64,000 nucleotides of DNA from Fulvimarina pelagi HTCC2506 (GTDB taxonomy: Bacteria > Pseudomonadota > Alphaproteobacteria > Rhizobiales > Rhizobiaceae): assembly GCF_000153705.1 (NCBI RefSeq), contig NZ_DS022272.1, forward strand, positions 281,498 through 345,497. The letters run 5' to 3'. The notes beneath the pieces were generated by a model that saw only the letters and a list, made by a program, of their open reading frames with translations, had not been told where the DNA came from and searched no databases. Positions within the stretch are counted from its first letter, which is position 1, and each line of letters starts with the position of its first letter. Made by a program: the position numbers and the translations under genes. Below are positions 53,392 to 61,156 of the stretch, one piece after another.

Positions 53392-54687
53392 TCAGAAAGA
53401 GCACGCGCTTTCCGGCCGGTCGAGCCCCATTGTGTCGAGATTGGAGACCTGATGGAGAAAGCCTTCCTGCGGCGAAGCAGAAACGACTGACTCTTCAGTG
53501 CCGAGTAGTACCGGCTGGCGTAGCTGCCAGTTCCAGTCCCGGAAGGTCAGCCGCTCTCCTTTGAATGCGGCAACGGCGAAATCTTCCGACTTGATGAATT
53601 CGTCGAGCACCGCAGGATCGGTCGATTGGGTGCGAGAGGCAGCCTCGCCGACTACGCGCACCGCCGTCCAGGCCTGCATGTCCTTCGCTTCCATGCGCCG
53701 TCCTGAAGCATCCTCGAAGCGGTTCTGAATTTGTGCGCCGCCCCATTGTTCGCTCGCAGGATGCCAGGAGCCGGGAGTGAGACCCGAGGTGCCGGCGACT
53801 GGGCGTGGCACCCAGGTGCGCCAGGGTACATAGGAGCCGAAGACTTCGGACTCGTCCGCAACGAGCAACACTTCGTGCTCGGGAAGGTCCTGCAGAAAGA
53901 CCGGCAGCTGGCGCTGGACGAGCGCCTGACCGGAATCAGTTGCGCGCGCCCCGCCGGCATCTTCGAACGTCTTCTCGCCGACAATATTGCCGCCGAACTT
54001 TGTCGCTGCGCGCTTCAACGCCTCGGCGAAGAGCTGGTCATCCTCGTGTTCGCCGGCAACCAGCGCCCAGTTCCGCCACTGCTTCCACATGAGATATTGC
54101 GCGAGGCCGTCGGCGAGCATCGCGTAGGATGGCGCGGTATGAAGCATGTTCGCCCGGCAATCGGCGTCGCGCAGCCGCGTGTCGAGGGCGCCGGCGTTGA
54201 ATACGAGGGCGTTGTCTTCGGCGGCGAGGTCCGCGACCGCGAGCGTATGCTCCGCGTTGAGGTCGGTCACGATGTAGTGGATCCCGGCGTCGAGCATTTC
54301 CCGCGCCGCCGGCGCTGGGTCGTCGCCCGGCGCGAGGGTCACCACTTCGAGCGTAAACTTCTGGCCCATGAAAGAGCCGGTCGTGTCGTTGTCGGCGATG
54401 CCGACCCGCGCACCGGCAACGCCGATATCCTCCGGCGGTATGTCCAGAACCGAAAGTGCGAGCGTCCGCTCGTAGGTCCTCAGATAGCCGATCTTGACTT
54501 CGGACAATTGCTGCTGATTGCCAGTCGTAGCGGCCGGCTCCGCAGTCGAAGGCGCTGGTGCTTCGGAGGTTGGCGCCCCACCAGCATCCTGCGCGGATGC
54601 GGGACCCGTCCCGGCCGCGATGGCAAGGGCAAGCGAGCTGGAGAGCAGAGCAGTTCGTATGAACTTGGTCGTCGGTCTCTTCGTCAT
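53392..54687 (-). CDS. ABC-type substrate-binding protein of the PQQ-alcohol-dehydrogenase system
   Basis: A roughly 431-residue periplasmic protein from ATG 54687, with a signal peptide (LLSSSLALAIAAGTGPASAQ) and a Pro/Thr/Ala-rich linker of about 30 residues. The ligand domain has the branched-chain-amino-acid-type fold: VKIGYLRTYERTLALSVLDI at the start, HYIVTDLNAEHTLAVADLAA, MLHTAPSYAMLADGLAQYLM, and LLVADESEVFGSYVPWRTWV. This is the binding protein commonly found with PQQ-dependent alcohol dehydrogenases. No permease or ATPase gene lies beside it. It is divergent from the DUF3280 gene. Confidence 0.75.
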   Translation of the reverse strand: MTKRPTTKFIRTALLSSSLALAIAAGTGPASAQDAGGAPTSEAPAPSTAEPAATTGNQQQLSEVKIGYLRTYERTLALSVLDIPPEDIGVAGARVGIADNDTTGSFMGQKFTLEVVTLAPGDDPAPAAREMLDAGIHYIVTDLNAEHTLAVADLAAEDNALVFNAGALDTRLRDADCRANMLHTAPSYAMLADGLAQYLMWKQWRNWALVAGEHEDDQLFAEALKRAATKFGGNIVGEKTFEDAGGARATDSGQALVQRQLPVFLQDLPEHEVLLVADESEVFGSYVPWRTWVPRPVAGTSGLTPGSWHPASEQWGGAQIQNRFEDASGRRMEAKDMQAWTAVRVVGEAASRTQSTDPAVLDEFIKSEDFAVAAFKGERLTFRDWNWQLRQPVLLGTEESVVSASPQEGFLHQVSNLDTMGLDRPESACSF

Positions 54688-54813
54688 GGCCGGTTTAGGT
54701 CCTCCTCGTCCCAATGATCGCCTCCGTCCGCCGTTTGTGGGTTTGATCGCGGCATGGCGCGCGTTAAACCTATGGCACGAAACGGCGGACACCGCTCCGG
54801 GAGGTATTCATCC

Positions 54814-55449
54814 ATGTTTTACAGCAATGTTCTGGAAGCCCTGAGGGCAAGACAAGCTGGATTTTTTCCCGTTGTCGTATTGCTGGCAATGATGACAGCG
54901 GCTCCAGCGACGGCGCAGGATAAGCCTGCGAGCGAACCGGCGGCAAGCGAGAGCACGTCCGAGCCCACGGCCGATGATGCGGACGTGGCCGCATCCAGCG
55001 AGGTGACCCAAAAGGTCGCGATCTTCCCCTTCGAACTGATCGATTCGAGCCTGGAAGGTGACATGCTGGGGGAAAATCCGGACGAGACGGCGCGCCTCCA
55101 AAAGATGGCGCCGATGCTGCGAGACGATTTCGAGACCCTCCCGGGTTACGAAATCATGGACACGTCTTCGGCCGACGAGAAAGTGGCGGGCGTCAACTTG
55201 CAGTCCTGCGGCAATTGCGGGCTCACCTTCGCCGAGGATCTCGGAGCCGATATCGCTGTTCTTGGTACGGTCCAGAAGGTTTCGAATCTGATCCTGAACA
55301 TCAACGCTTATGTCTACGATGTCGAAAGCCGTAAGCAGATTGCGCGCGGAAGCTCCGATATCCGTTCCAATACGGACAAGAGCTGGGAGCGTGGCCTCCA
55401 CTACCTCTTCGACAACGTCCTCAAGGAACAGCTTGAGAGCCGTTCTTGA
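54814..55449 (+). CDS. DUF3280/DUF2380-type exported protein
   Basis: A roughly 211-residue protein from ATG 54814, preceded by GGGAGGTATTCATCC, which decides the start. The export segment is FFPVVVLLAMMTAAPATAQ, followed by a Ser/Glu/Ala-rich linker. The domain starts KVAIFPFELIDSSLEGDMLG and includes CGNCGLTFAEDLGADIAVLG and KSWERGLHYLFDNVLKEQL, as in DUF3280 proteins that accompany PQQ-dependent dehydrogenase clusters. Its stop overlaps the next gene's TTG start (TTGA). Its function is unknown. Confidence 0.7.
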   Translation: MFYSNVLEALRARQAGFFPVVVLLAMMTAAPATAQDKPASEPAASESTSEPTADDADVAASSEVTQKVAIFPFELIDSSLEGDMLGENPDETARLQKMAPMLRDDFETLPGYEIMDTSSADEKVAGVNLQSCGNCGLTFAEDLGADIAVLGTVQKVSNLILNINAYVYDVESRKQIARGSSDIRSNTDKSWERGLHYLFDNVLKEQLESRS

Positions 55450-56543
55450 TAAGGTTTCTTGCCAGCGTATCGGATCCTGACGAGGCGCTCGCCGCGCTGC
55501 GCGGCGGTGCCGATATTATCGACCTGAAGAATCCCGCTGATGGCGCACTCGGCGGTGTTTCACCGGAACTGATCGCACGTACGATTGCGACGGTCGGCGG
55601 CCGTCGCCCGGTCTCTGCCGTCGCCGGCAACCTCCCGATGGAACCTGACGTGGTCCGCAAGGCGGTCGAAGCGCGGCTGGAAGCCGATTTCGTGAAGATC
55701 GGGCTCTTTCCGGCAAGCCCCGAGGCAACGCAGTCTGTCATCGAAGCGGCGGCCGAGTTCGGCGAAAAAAGCCTTATGATCGCCGTGCTCTTTGGCGATC
55801 AGGCTCCGGACTTCGATATCCTCGACAAGCTAGCGGCTTGTGGGTTCTCAGGTGTCATGCTCGATACGATGGAGAAAGGCGCCGGCGGGCTGACGCGGCA
55901 TCTGTCGCCAGCTCAACTTCGTGATTTTGTCGGGCGGGCGAAGACGCGCAACCTCATGGTCGGGCTCGCCGGCTCTCTGGAGGGGCCGGATATTCCCCGC
56001 CTTGCGCCACTTGAACCTGATTTCCTCGGGTTTCGGGGTGCGCTGACGCAGGGCGGACGAAACGCATTGATCGAGGAGAGCCGCGTCCGCGAGATCGCCG
56101 CGTTGATTTCCGGCGATTTCCGCCGAAGTGCTGGAGCAAGCGACCATCCGCTTTCCGAGCAGAAGAGCCCGAATGAGGGCGTGTCCGGAGATCGGGTTTT
56201 CGTGAAGGATCTTGTCCTGCCGCTGGAGATCGGTGCCTATGCTCACGAACACGGACGCCGGCAGGACGTGCGGTTTTCGGTCGAGGCCGTGGTCGAGCCG
56301 ATCCCAGCGAGTGCGCAGAACATGGCCGACGTCTATTCCTACGATGTGATCATCGACGCGATCAAAGCTTTGGCCGAGCGCGGTCACACCATTCTCGTGG
56401 AGGAGCTGGCGATACGCCTAGCCGAGACGCTCCTTTCGGATCGGCGGGTTCGACAGATCACGGTCCGCGTCGAAAAGCTCGGGCTTGGACCGGGCGCCGT
56501 TGGCGTCGAAATCGTCCGCCGCGGTGCGGCGATTGGCGAATGA
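55446..56543 (+). CDS. Fusion of MfnB-like synthase and dihydroneopterin aldolase (FolB)
   Basis: A 365-residue bifunctional-looking protein. Residues 1-225 match MfnB, the (5-formylfuran-3-yl)methyl phosphate synthase of methanofuran synthesis: IIDLKNPADGALGG (Asp26, Lys28), DFVKIG (Lys84) and MLDTMEKGAGGLTRHL (Asp140, Lys144), matching the family's catalytic Asp/Lys set. Residues about 245-360 form a FolB-type aldolase domain: VLPLEIGAYAHEHGRRQDVR, YSYDVIIDAIKALAERGHTI, VEELAIRLAETLL, and TVRVEKLGLGPGAVGVEIVR with the conserved Lys. It starts at TTG 55446, coupled to the DUF3280 gene. It would link methanofuran and methanopterin-type cofactor synthesis for C1 oxidation. Confidence 0.8.
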   Translation: MIRFLASVSDPDEALAALRGGADIIDLKNPADGALGGVSPELIARTIATVGGRRPVSAVAGNLPMEPDVVRKAVEARLEADFVKIGLFPASPEATQSVIEAAAEFGEKSLMIAVLFGDQAPDFDILDKLAACGFSGVMLDTMEKGAGGLTRHLSPAQLRDFVGRAKTRNLMVGLAGSLEGPDIPRLAPLEPDFLGFRGALTQGGRNALIEESRVREIAALISGDFRRSAGASDHPLSEQKSPNEGVSGDRVFVKDLVLPLEIGAYAHEHGRRQDVRFSVEAVVEPIPASAQNMADVYSYDVIIDAIKALAERGHTILVEELAIRLAETLLSDRRVRQITVRVEKLGLGPGAVGVEIVRRGAAIGE

Positions 56544-56655
56544 AGCCGCCTGGCTTTCTTGGTGACCTAGCATGTTGTAACGATCACGTTATTGCGGCAG
56601 ACTGGGACCCCCCGCATGAATTGCTGCGTTCCAAGCGTTTCGGATTGGGTGTCGA

Positions 56656-57309
56656 ATGAAGCGTATCTCTCTGGTCAAACTTGGCGGCAGCACCGTCCGC
56701 TCGCCCAATCTTCAACGCTGGATCAAAGCGATCGAACACGCGAGCGAGCCTACCGTCGTCGTACCAGGCGGTGGCCCCTTCGCGGATGCCATCCGCAAGA
56801 TGCAGGCGCGGCTCGGTTACGACGACGCGACCGCACACGAGATGTCGGTTCTAGCGATGGAGCAGTTCGGCTGCGTGCTACTCAATCTGTCAGAGCGGTT
56901 CGTAAAGGCTGAAACGATCGAAGCGATCCATGCCGCGTTGAATAATGGGAACATCCCGGTCTGGCTGCCCCGGCACATGGTGATGAAGGCCGAAGAGATA
57001 CCCCAGAACTGGTCGGTGACCTCCGACTCGCTCGCCGCCTGGATCCAGCAGCAGCTTGGCGCTGAACAGCTCTGTCTGGTCAAGCTCATCGACGTCCCGG
57101 AAAATTCGACCGTCGATGCCTTGTCCCGCGCGGCCATCGTCGACGACGCCTTTCCTGAGATGGTTTCCTTCGGCACCCGCCTCTATGTCGCAGGGCCTTC
57201 CGATCTCGCTACGGCCGCTCGGCGCTTTGCCGTCGGTGAGATACCCGGCCAGGAAATCCCGGTGACGCTGCGGCGCGAGCGGGGCATCCAGGCTCATGCT
57301 GCCGAATAG
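56656..57309 (+). CDS. Amino-acid-kinase-family protein (MfnE-like)
   Basis: A 217-residue protein of the amino acid kinase fold. The phosphate-binding SLVKLGGSTVRSPNLQRW and VVVPGGGPFADAIRKMQARL are at the N-terminus; SVTSDSLAAWIQQQLGAEQL and LVKLIDV form the ATP/substrate region. Placement directly after the MfnB domain gene suggests MfnE, the [5-(aminomethyl)furan-3-yl]methyl phosphate kinase of methanofuran synthesis. Homologues occur in methylotrophs with tetrahydromethanopterin-linked formaldehyde oxidation. The ribosome-binding site is weak. Confidence 0.7.
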   Translation: MKRISLVKLGGSTVRSPNLQRWIKAIEHASEPTVVVPGGGPFADAIRKMQARLGYDDATAHEMSVLAMEQFGCVLLNLSERFVKAETIEAIHAALNNGNIPVWLPRHMVMKAEEIPQNWSVTSDSLAAWIQQQLGAEQLCLVKLIDVPENSTVDALSRAAIVDDAFPEMVSFGTRLYVAGPSDLATAARRFAVGEIPGQEIPVTLRRERGIQAHAAE

Positions 57310-57360
57310 GCTGATCGCGAAGGCTTGGCAAAGCTCGCTGTTTCGCCGACATAGCGCTCC

Positions 57361-58794
57361 ATGGCGCGCGAACGCATTCTCTTCCTGACAGGGCATCTCG
57401 CCCGCCCCCGGCTCCAACGTCTGCTTGAAAGTCTCGGCGAGACCGAGTTCGATTGGGCGATCGCCGACATCGGAGTGAAGGTCGCGGCGCTTGCGACGGG
57501 CGATATCATCGAGCGGCGACTGCAGAGACCTGTCGAGGCCGACCGGGTGATGCTGCCGGGCCGCTGCCGTGCCGATCTCGGCAGGCTCTCAGAAAGCTTC
57601 GGCGTTCCCTTCGAGCGCGGGCCGGATGAACTGGCCGACCTGCCAGCCCATCTCGGCCGTAAGGGCCCGCCGCCGGATCTTTCTAAGCATGCTATGCGAA
57701 TCTTCGCCGAAATCGTCGATGCATCGGCGCTTTCCGTGGACGAAATTGTCGCCCGCGCCCGGCCGATGCGGGAGGAAGGTGCCGACGTCATTGATCTCGG
57801 CTGCCTGCCGGACACCCCTTTCGACCATATGGAGGAGGCGATCGCCGCCCTGAAGTCCGAAGGCTTTACGGTTAGCGTCGACTCCGCCGATCGCGACGAG
57901 TTGCGGCGCGCGATCGCCGCCGGTGCCGATCATGTGCTCTCACTCACCGAGGAGACGCTTGATCTGGCGGAGGGCTATGACGTGATGCCGGTTCTGGTCC
58001 CGGCAGTGCCGCATGACATGGCCTCGCTTGGCCGCGCTATCGAGAAGGCGCGGGCGATGGGTATCCGCTTTATGGCGGACCCGATCCTTGATCCGATTCA
58101 CTTCGGCTTTTCCGCCTCGCTCGTGCGCTATCATCAGATCCGCGAGCGCTATCCCGACATCGAGATGTTGATGGGCACCGGGAATCTGACCGAACTGACG
58201 GATGCAGACACATCCGGAATTACCGCCACATTGCTTGGCATCTGCTCGGAACTCGACATCGGCCATCTGCTGATCGTTCATGTCAGTCCGCATACGCGTA
58301 AGACGATCGCCGAGCACGATCTCGCTCGGCGGATGCTCTATGCGGCCAAGCGTGACAACGCGCTACCGCGCGGGTATGGACCCGGTCTTCTCCAGATCCA
58401 CGATGTGCGCCCCTTTGCGGCGACGCCAGAAGAGGTCGCCGAAATGGTGGCCGATGTGAAGGATCGGAACTACCGGATTCAAACCAGTGAGCGCGGCATC
58501 CACCTCTACAATCGCGACGTCCATGCTATCGAGCGCGATGCCTTCGACCTTTTCCCTCATATCGACGTCGGTGACGATGTAAGCCACGCTTTCTACCTCG
58601 GCGCCGAACTCCAGAAAGCCGAGATCGCGTGGAGCCTCGGCAAACGCTATTCGCAGGACAACCCGCTCGATTTCGGCGTGGGCGCAGCAGTAAGAGAAGA
58701 GGACCGGACTCGGCTGGAAAAGGCCGGCCATACGCTGAAGGCGAAAACCGAAAAAGAACGAAAGACAAAAAGCGGCGGCGGCTCGTGCGCCTGA
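57361..58794 (+). CDS. Dihydropteroate-synthase-like protein of methylotrophs
   Basis: A 477-residue protein. Residues 1-120 form a family-specific N-terminal domain (RILFLTGHLARPRLQRLLES). The middle part (about 145-330) is a pterin-binding TIM barrel: EGADVIDLGCLPDTPFDHME, GFTVSVDSADRDELRRAIAA, MADPILDPIHFGF and LMGTGNLTELTDADTSGI. The C-terminus is charged and ends in a Lys/Glu-rich tail with SGGGSCA. This family occurs with tetrahydromethanopterin genes in methylotrophic bacteria. It probably acts in synthesis of that cofactor; the reaction is unproven. Confidence 0.75.
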   Translation: MARERILFLTGHLARPRLQRLLESLGETEFDWAIADIGVKVAALATGDIIERRLQRPVEADRVMLPGRCRADLGRLSESFGVPFERGPDELADLPAHLGRKGPPPDLSKHAMRIFAEIVDASALSVDEIVARARPMREEGADVIDLGCLPDTPFDHMEEAIAALKSEGFTVSVDSADRDELRRAIAAGADHVLSLTEETLDLAEGYDVMPVLVPAVPHDMASLGRAIEKARAMGIRFMADPILDPIHFGFSASLVRYHQIRERYPDIEMLMGTGNLTELTDADTSGITATLLGICSELDIGHLLIVHVSPHTRKTIAEHDLARRMLYAAKRDNALPRGYGPGLLQIHDVRPFAATPEEVAEMVADVKDRNYRIQTSERGIHLYNRDVHAIERDAFDLFPHIDVGDDVSHAFYLGAELQKAEIAWSLGKRYSQDNPLDFGVGAAVREEDRTRLEKAGHTLKAKTEKERKTKSGGGSCA

Positions 58795-58828
58795 GCCGCG
58801 GTCGCCGTTGTGACGGGAGTGACATGGA

Positions 58829-59428
58829 ATGCCCTATATCCGCGAGAGCGTGCTGACGACGAAATCGGCGGATGGCGAGGTACATATCGCACCGCTCGGC
58901 ATCATTCAGGACGGCGAGCACTGGATCGTCGCCCCGTTCCGCCCCTCGACGACGCTCGAAAACATCGAGGCAAGCCGCCGCGCGGTCGTCAATTATACCG
59001 ACGATGCCCTGATTTTCGCCGGTTGCCTCACCGGTCGAAAGGACTGGCCGCTGACGGACATCGCCGGCTGCGACATCCCCCGGTTGGAGGCCGCGCTGTC
59101 TCATGACGTTCTCGACGTCGTCGAGGTCGAGGAGGACGAACAGCGCCCCCGCTATCGGTGCAAGGTGGTCTCATCGGAAACCCATGCGCCATTCACCGGC
59201 ATGAACCGCGCCAAGGCGGCCGTCCTCGAAGCCGCGATCCTCGCATCGCGCCTGCACATGCTGCCCGCAGAGAAGATCGAGGACGAGATCGCCTACCTGA
59301 AAATCGCCGTCGACAAGACCGCCGGCCCGGCCGAGCACCAAGCCTTCGCTTGGCTGCTGGAGAAGATTATCGAGCATCTGGCGCGGGTGGAGATGGAAGC
59401 CGTGGTCGAAGCCGACGACTCGGCTTGA
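58829..59428 (+). CDS. DUF447-family protein
   Basis: A 199-residue protein with a flavin-reductase-like split-barrel start (YIRESVLTTKSADGEVHIAP, then GIIQDGEHWIVAPFRPSTTL) and the DUF447 core SRRAVVNYTDDALIFAGCLT. The segment FTGMNRAKAAVLEAAILASR is also typical. DUF447 proteins are encoded with methanofuran/methanopterin genes in methanogens and methylotrophs, which agrees with the four genes upstream. Its reaction is unknown. It starts at ATG 58829 and ends the C1 block; the next operon begins after about 240 bases. Confidence 0.75.
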   Translation: MPYIRESVLTTKSADGEVHIAPLGIIQDGEHWIVAPFRPSTTLENIEASRRAVVNYTDDALIFAGCLTGRKDWPLTDIAGCDIPRLEAALSHDVLDVVEVEEDEQRPRYRCKVVSSETHAPFTGMNRAKAAVLEAAILASRLHMLPAEKIEDEIAYLKIAVDKTAGPAEHQAFAWLLEKIIEHLARVEMEAVVEADDSA

Positions 59429-59667
59429 AGCCGAGCGAGTGCTGTATGCGCTTATTCACTGAAGCGATTCTGTCAGTAGCGACGACACGCTGAGTGTTCC
59501 GGCCCTCTGAAAACTCGGGCGGCGTTTCGCCGCTAAAGGAAAACAGCGTTCACCCTCGAACCTTTTCGCACGCCGCTTAGTTTCCCGCAGGACTTCGAAC
59601 CGTTCCAATCTGGAGCCTTGGCCGAAGTGCCCGGATGGAACGTCCCGACAAGCGAAGGGAAATCCCA

Positions 59668-60183
59668 GTGAACGTCACACTTTCAATTAACGGCAGGTAC
59701 CACACGCTCGACATCGATCCGCGTACGTCCCTGCTCGATGCCTGCCGCGATCATCTCGCGCTTACCGGATCGAAGAAAGGCTGCGACCACGGCCAGTGCG
59801 GGGCCTGCACCATGCTCGTGAATGGTCGTCGCATCAATTCGTGCCTCACCCTCGCGGTGATGCACGAAAACGATACGATCACCACCGTCGAGGGTCTCGG
59901 TACCGCCGAAAACCTCCATCCCATGCAAGCCGCCTTCGTCGAACATGACGGTTATCAGTGCGGCTACTGCACCCCGGGCCAGATTGTCTCTGCCGTCGGT
60001 ATGTTGGGCGAGATCGGCGATGGCTGGCCGAGCCACGTTACCAAGGACATCAAGACCGGTACCGAACTGTCGGGCGACGAGATCCGCGAGCGCATGAGCG
60101 GCAACCTCTGCCGTTGCTCTGCCTATCCGAACATCGTCGACGCGATCGAGACCGCTGCCGGCAAGACGAAGGAGCCCGCATGA
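59668..60183 (+). CDS. Molybdenum hydroxylase [2Fe-2S] subunit (PaoA/YagT-like, no Tat signal)
   Basis: A roughly 171-residue protein carrying two [2Fe-2S] clusters. The plant-ferredoxin-type set [20 protein letters not shown] with a fourth Cys in INSCLTL is followed by the helical-domain set [11 protein letters not shown] and [14 protein letters not shown] chose GTG 59668, with AAGGGA upstream; ATG 59635 would add 11 polar residues. Unlike E. coli PaoA there is no twin-arginine signal, so the enzyme should be cytoplasmic. Its stop overlaps the next ATG (ATGA). Confidence 0.85.
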   Translation: MNVTLSINGRYHTLDIDPRTSLLDACRDHLALTGSKKGCDHGQCGACTMLVNGRRINSCLTLAVMHENDTITTVEGLGTAENLHPMQAAFVEHDGYQCGYCTPGQIVSAVGMLGEIGDGWPSHVTKDIKTGTELSGDEIRERMSGNLCRCSAYPNIVDAIETAAGKTKEPA

Positions 60184-61151
60184 GACCGTTTGAATATTCC
60201 CGCGCACAAAGCGTGGGCGAAGCTCGCACGCTCGGCGGTCGCTATATCGCTGGAGGGACCAATCTCCTCGATCTGATGAAGCTCGAGGTGGAAACGCCCG
60301 AGCAACTCGTCGACATCACCCGGCTTCCACTGAACGAGATCAAGGAAACCGAGGACGGTGGCCTCAAGATCGGAGCGCTCGTGACGAACTCCGTGCTTGC
60401 TGCGGACGAGCGCATCCGCCGGGATTACGAAGTCCTCTCCCGTGCGCTGCTCGCGGGCGCCTCCGGGCAACTTCGCAACAAGGCTTCGACCGGCGGTAAC
60501 CTCCTTCAGCGCACCCGCTGCGGCTATTTCTATGAGACCTCTCGGCGCTGCAACAAGCGCGAGCCGGGTTCGGGCTGCGACGCCATCGGCGGCTTCAACC
60601 GCATTCATGCAATCCTCGGCCAGTCGAGCAACTGCATTGCGACCCATCCGTCAGACATGGCGGTCGCGATGATGGCTCTCGATGCAGTGGTCGAGACCCA
60701 GCAGGCGGACGGACACGAGCGTGAAATCCCACTGAAGGATTTCTACCGCTTGCCGGGTGATACGCCGCATATCGAGAACGAACTCAAAGAAGGCGAATTG
60801 ATCGTCAACATTCGACTGCCCAAGCCGAAGTCGGGCTATCACGTCTATCGCAAGGTACGTGACAGGGCATCGTATGCCTTCGCTCTCGTCTCCGTCGCCG
60901 CGATCATCAAGACCGACGGCAATACCATCACGGAGGCAAGTCTGGCCTTCGGTGGTCTCGCACACAAGCCGTGGCGCGATCCGAAGATCGAGGAAATGCT
61001 GGTCGGCCAGGGGCCGCGCCGCAAGCTCTTCGAAGACGCGGCCGATGCCCTCCTCGCCGAAGCCCAAGGCCAGGGCGAGAACGACTTTAAGATCCCGCTC
61101 GCGCGGCGCACCCTCATTTCCGTGCTCGCCGAAGCAACGCAAGGAGCGTGA
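60180..61151 (+). CDS. Molybdenum hydroxylase FAD subunit with extra Cys cluster (PaoB/YagS-like)
   Basis: A 323-residue subunit. The FAD-binding loop is [20 protein letters not shown], and the second FAD segment [17 protein letters not shown] follows. An insertion with Cys114, Cys124, Cys133 ([20 protein letters not shown], then SGCD) and Cys152 ([12 protein letters not shown]) is the pattern that binds an additional [4Fe-4S] cluster in PaoB-type aldehyde oxidoreductases. ATG 60180 overlaps the [2Fe-2S] subunit stop. The longer frame upstream is not coding. Confidence 0.85.
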   Translation: MRPFEYSRAQSVGEARTLGGRYIAGGTNLLDLMKLEVETPEQLVDITRLPLNEIKETEDGGLKIGALVTNSVLAADERIRRDYEVLSRALLAGASGQLRNKASTGGNLLQRTRCGYFYETSRRCNKREPGSGCDAIGGFNRIHAILGQSSNCIATHPSDMAVAMMALDAVVETQQADGHEREIPLKDFYRLPGDTPHIENELKEGELIVNIRLPKPKSGYHVYRKVRDRASYAFALVSVAAIIKTDGNTITEASLAFGGLAHKPWRDPKIEEMLVGQGPRRKLFEDAADALLAEAQGQGENDFKIPLARRTLISVLAEATQGA

Positions 61152-61156
61152 ACGAT

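Noticed and set aside
54754-54813. Upstream ATG for the DUF3280 protein
   Set aside because: The extra 20 residues precede the signal peptide and lack a ribosome-binding site, whereas ATG 54814 has a strong one.
59958-60179. N-terminal extension of the molybdenum hydroxylase FAD subunit
   Set aside because: It lies inside the [2Fe-2S] subunit gene in another frame; the ATGA overlap at 60180 is the natural start.
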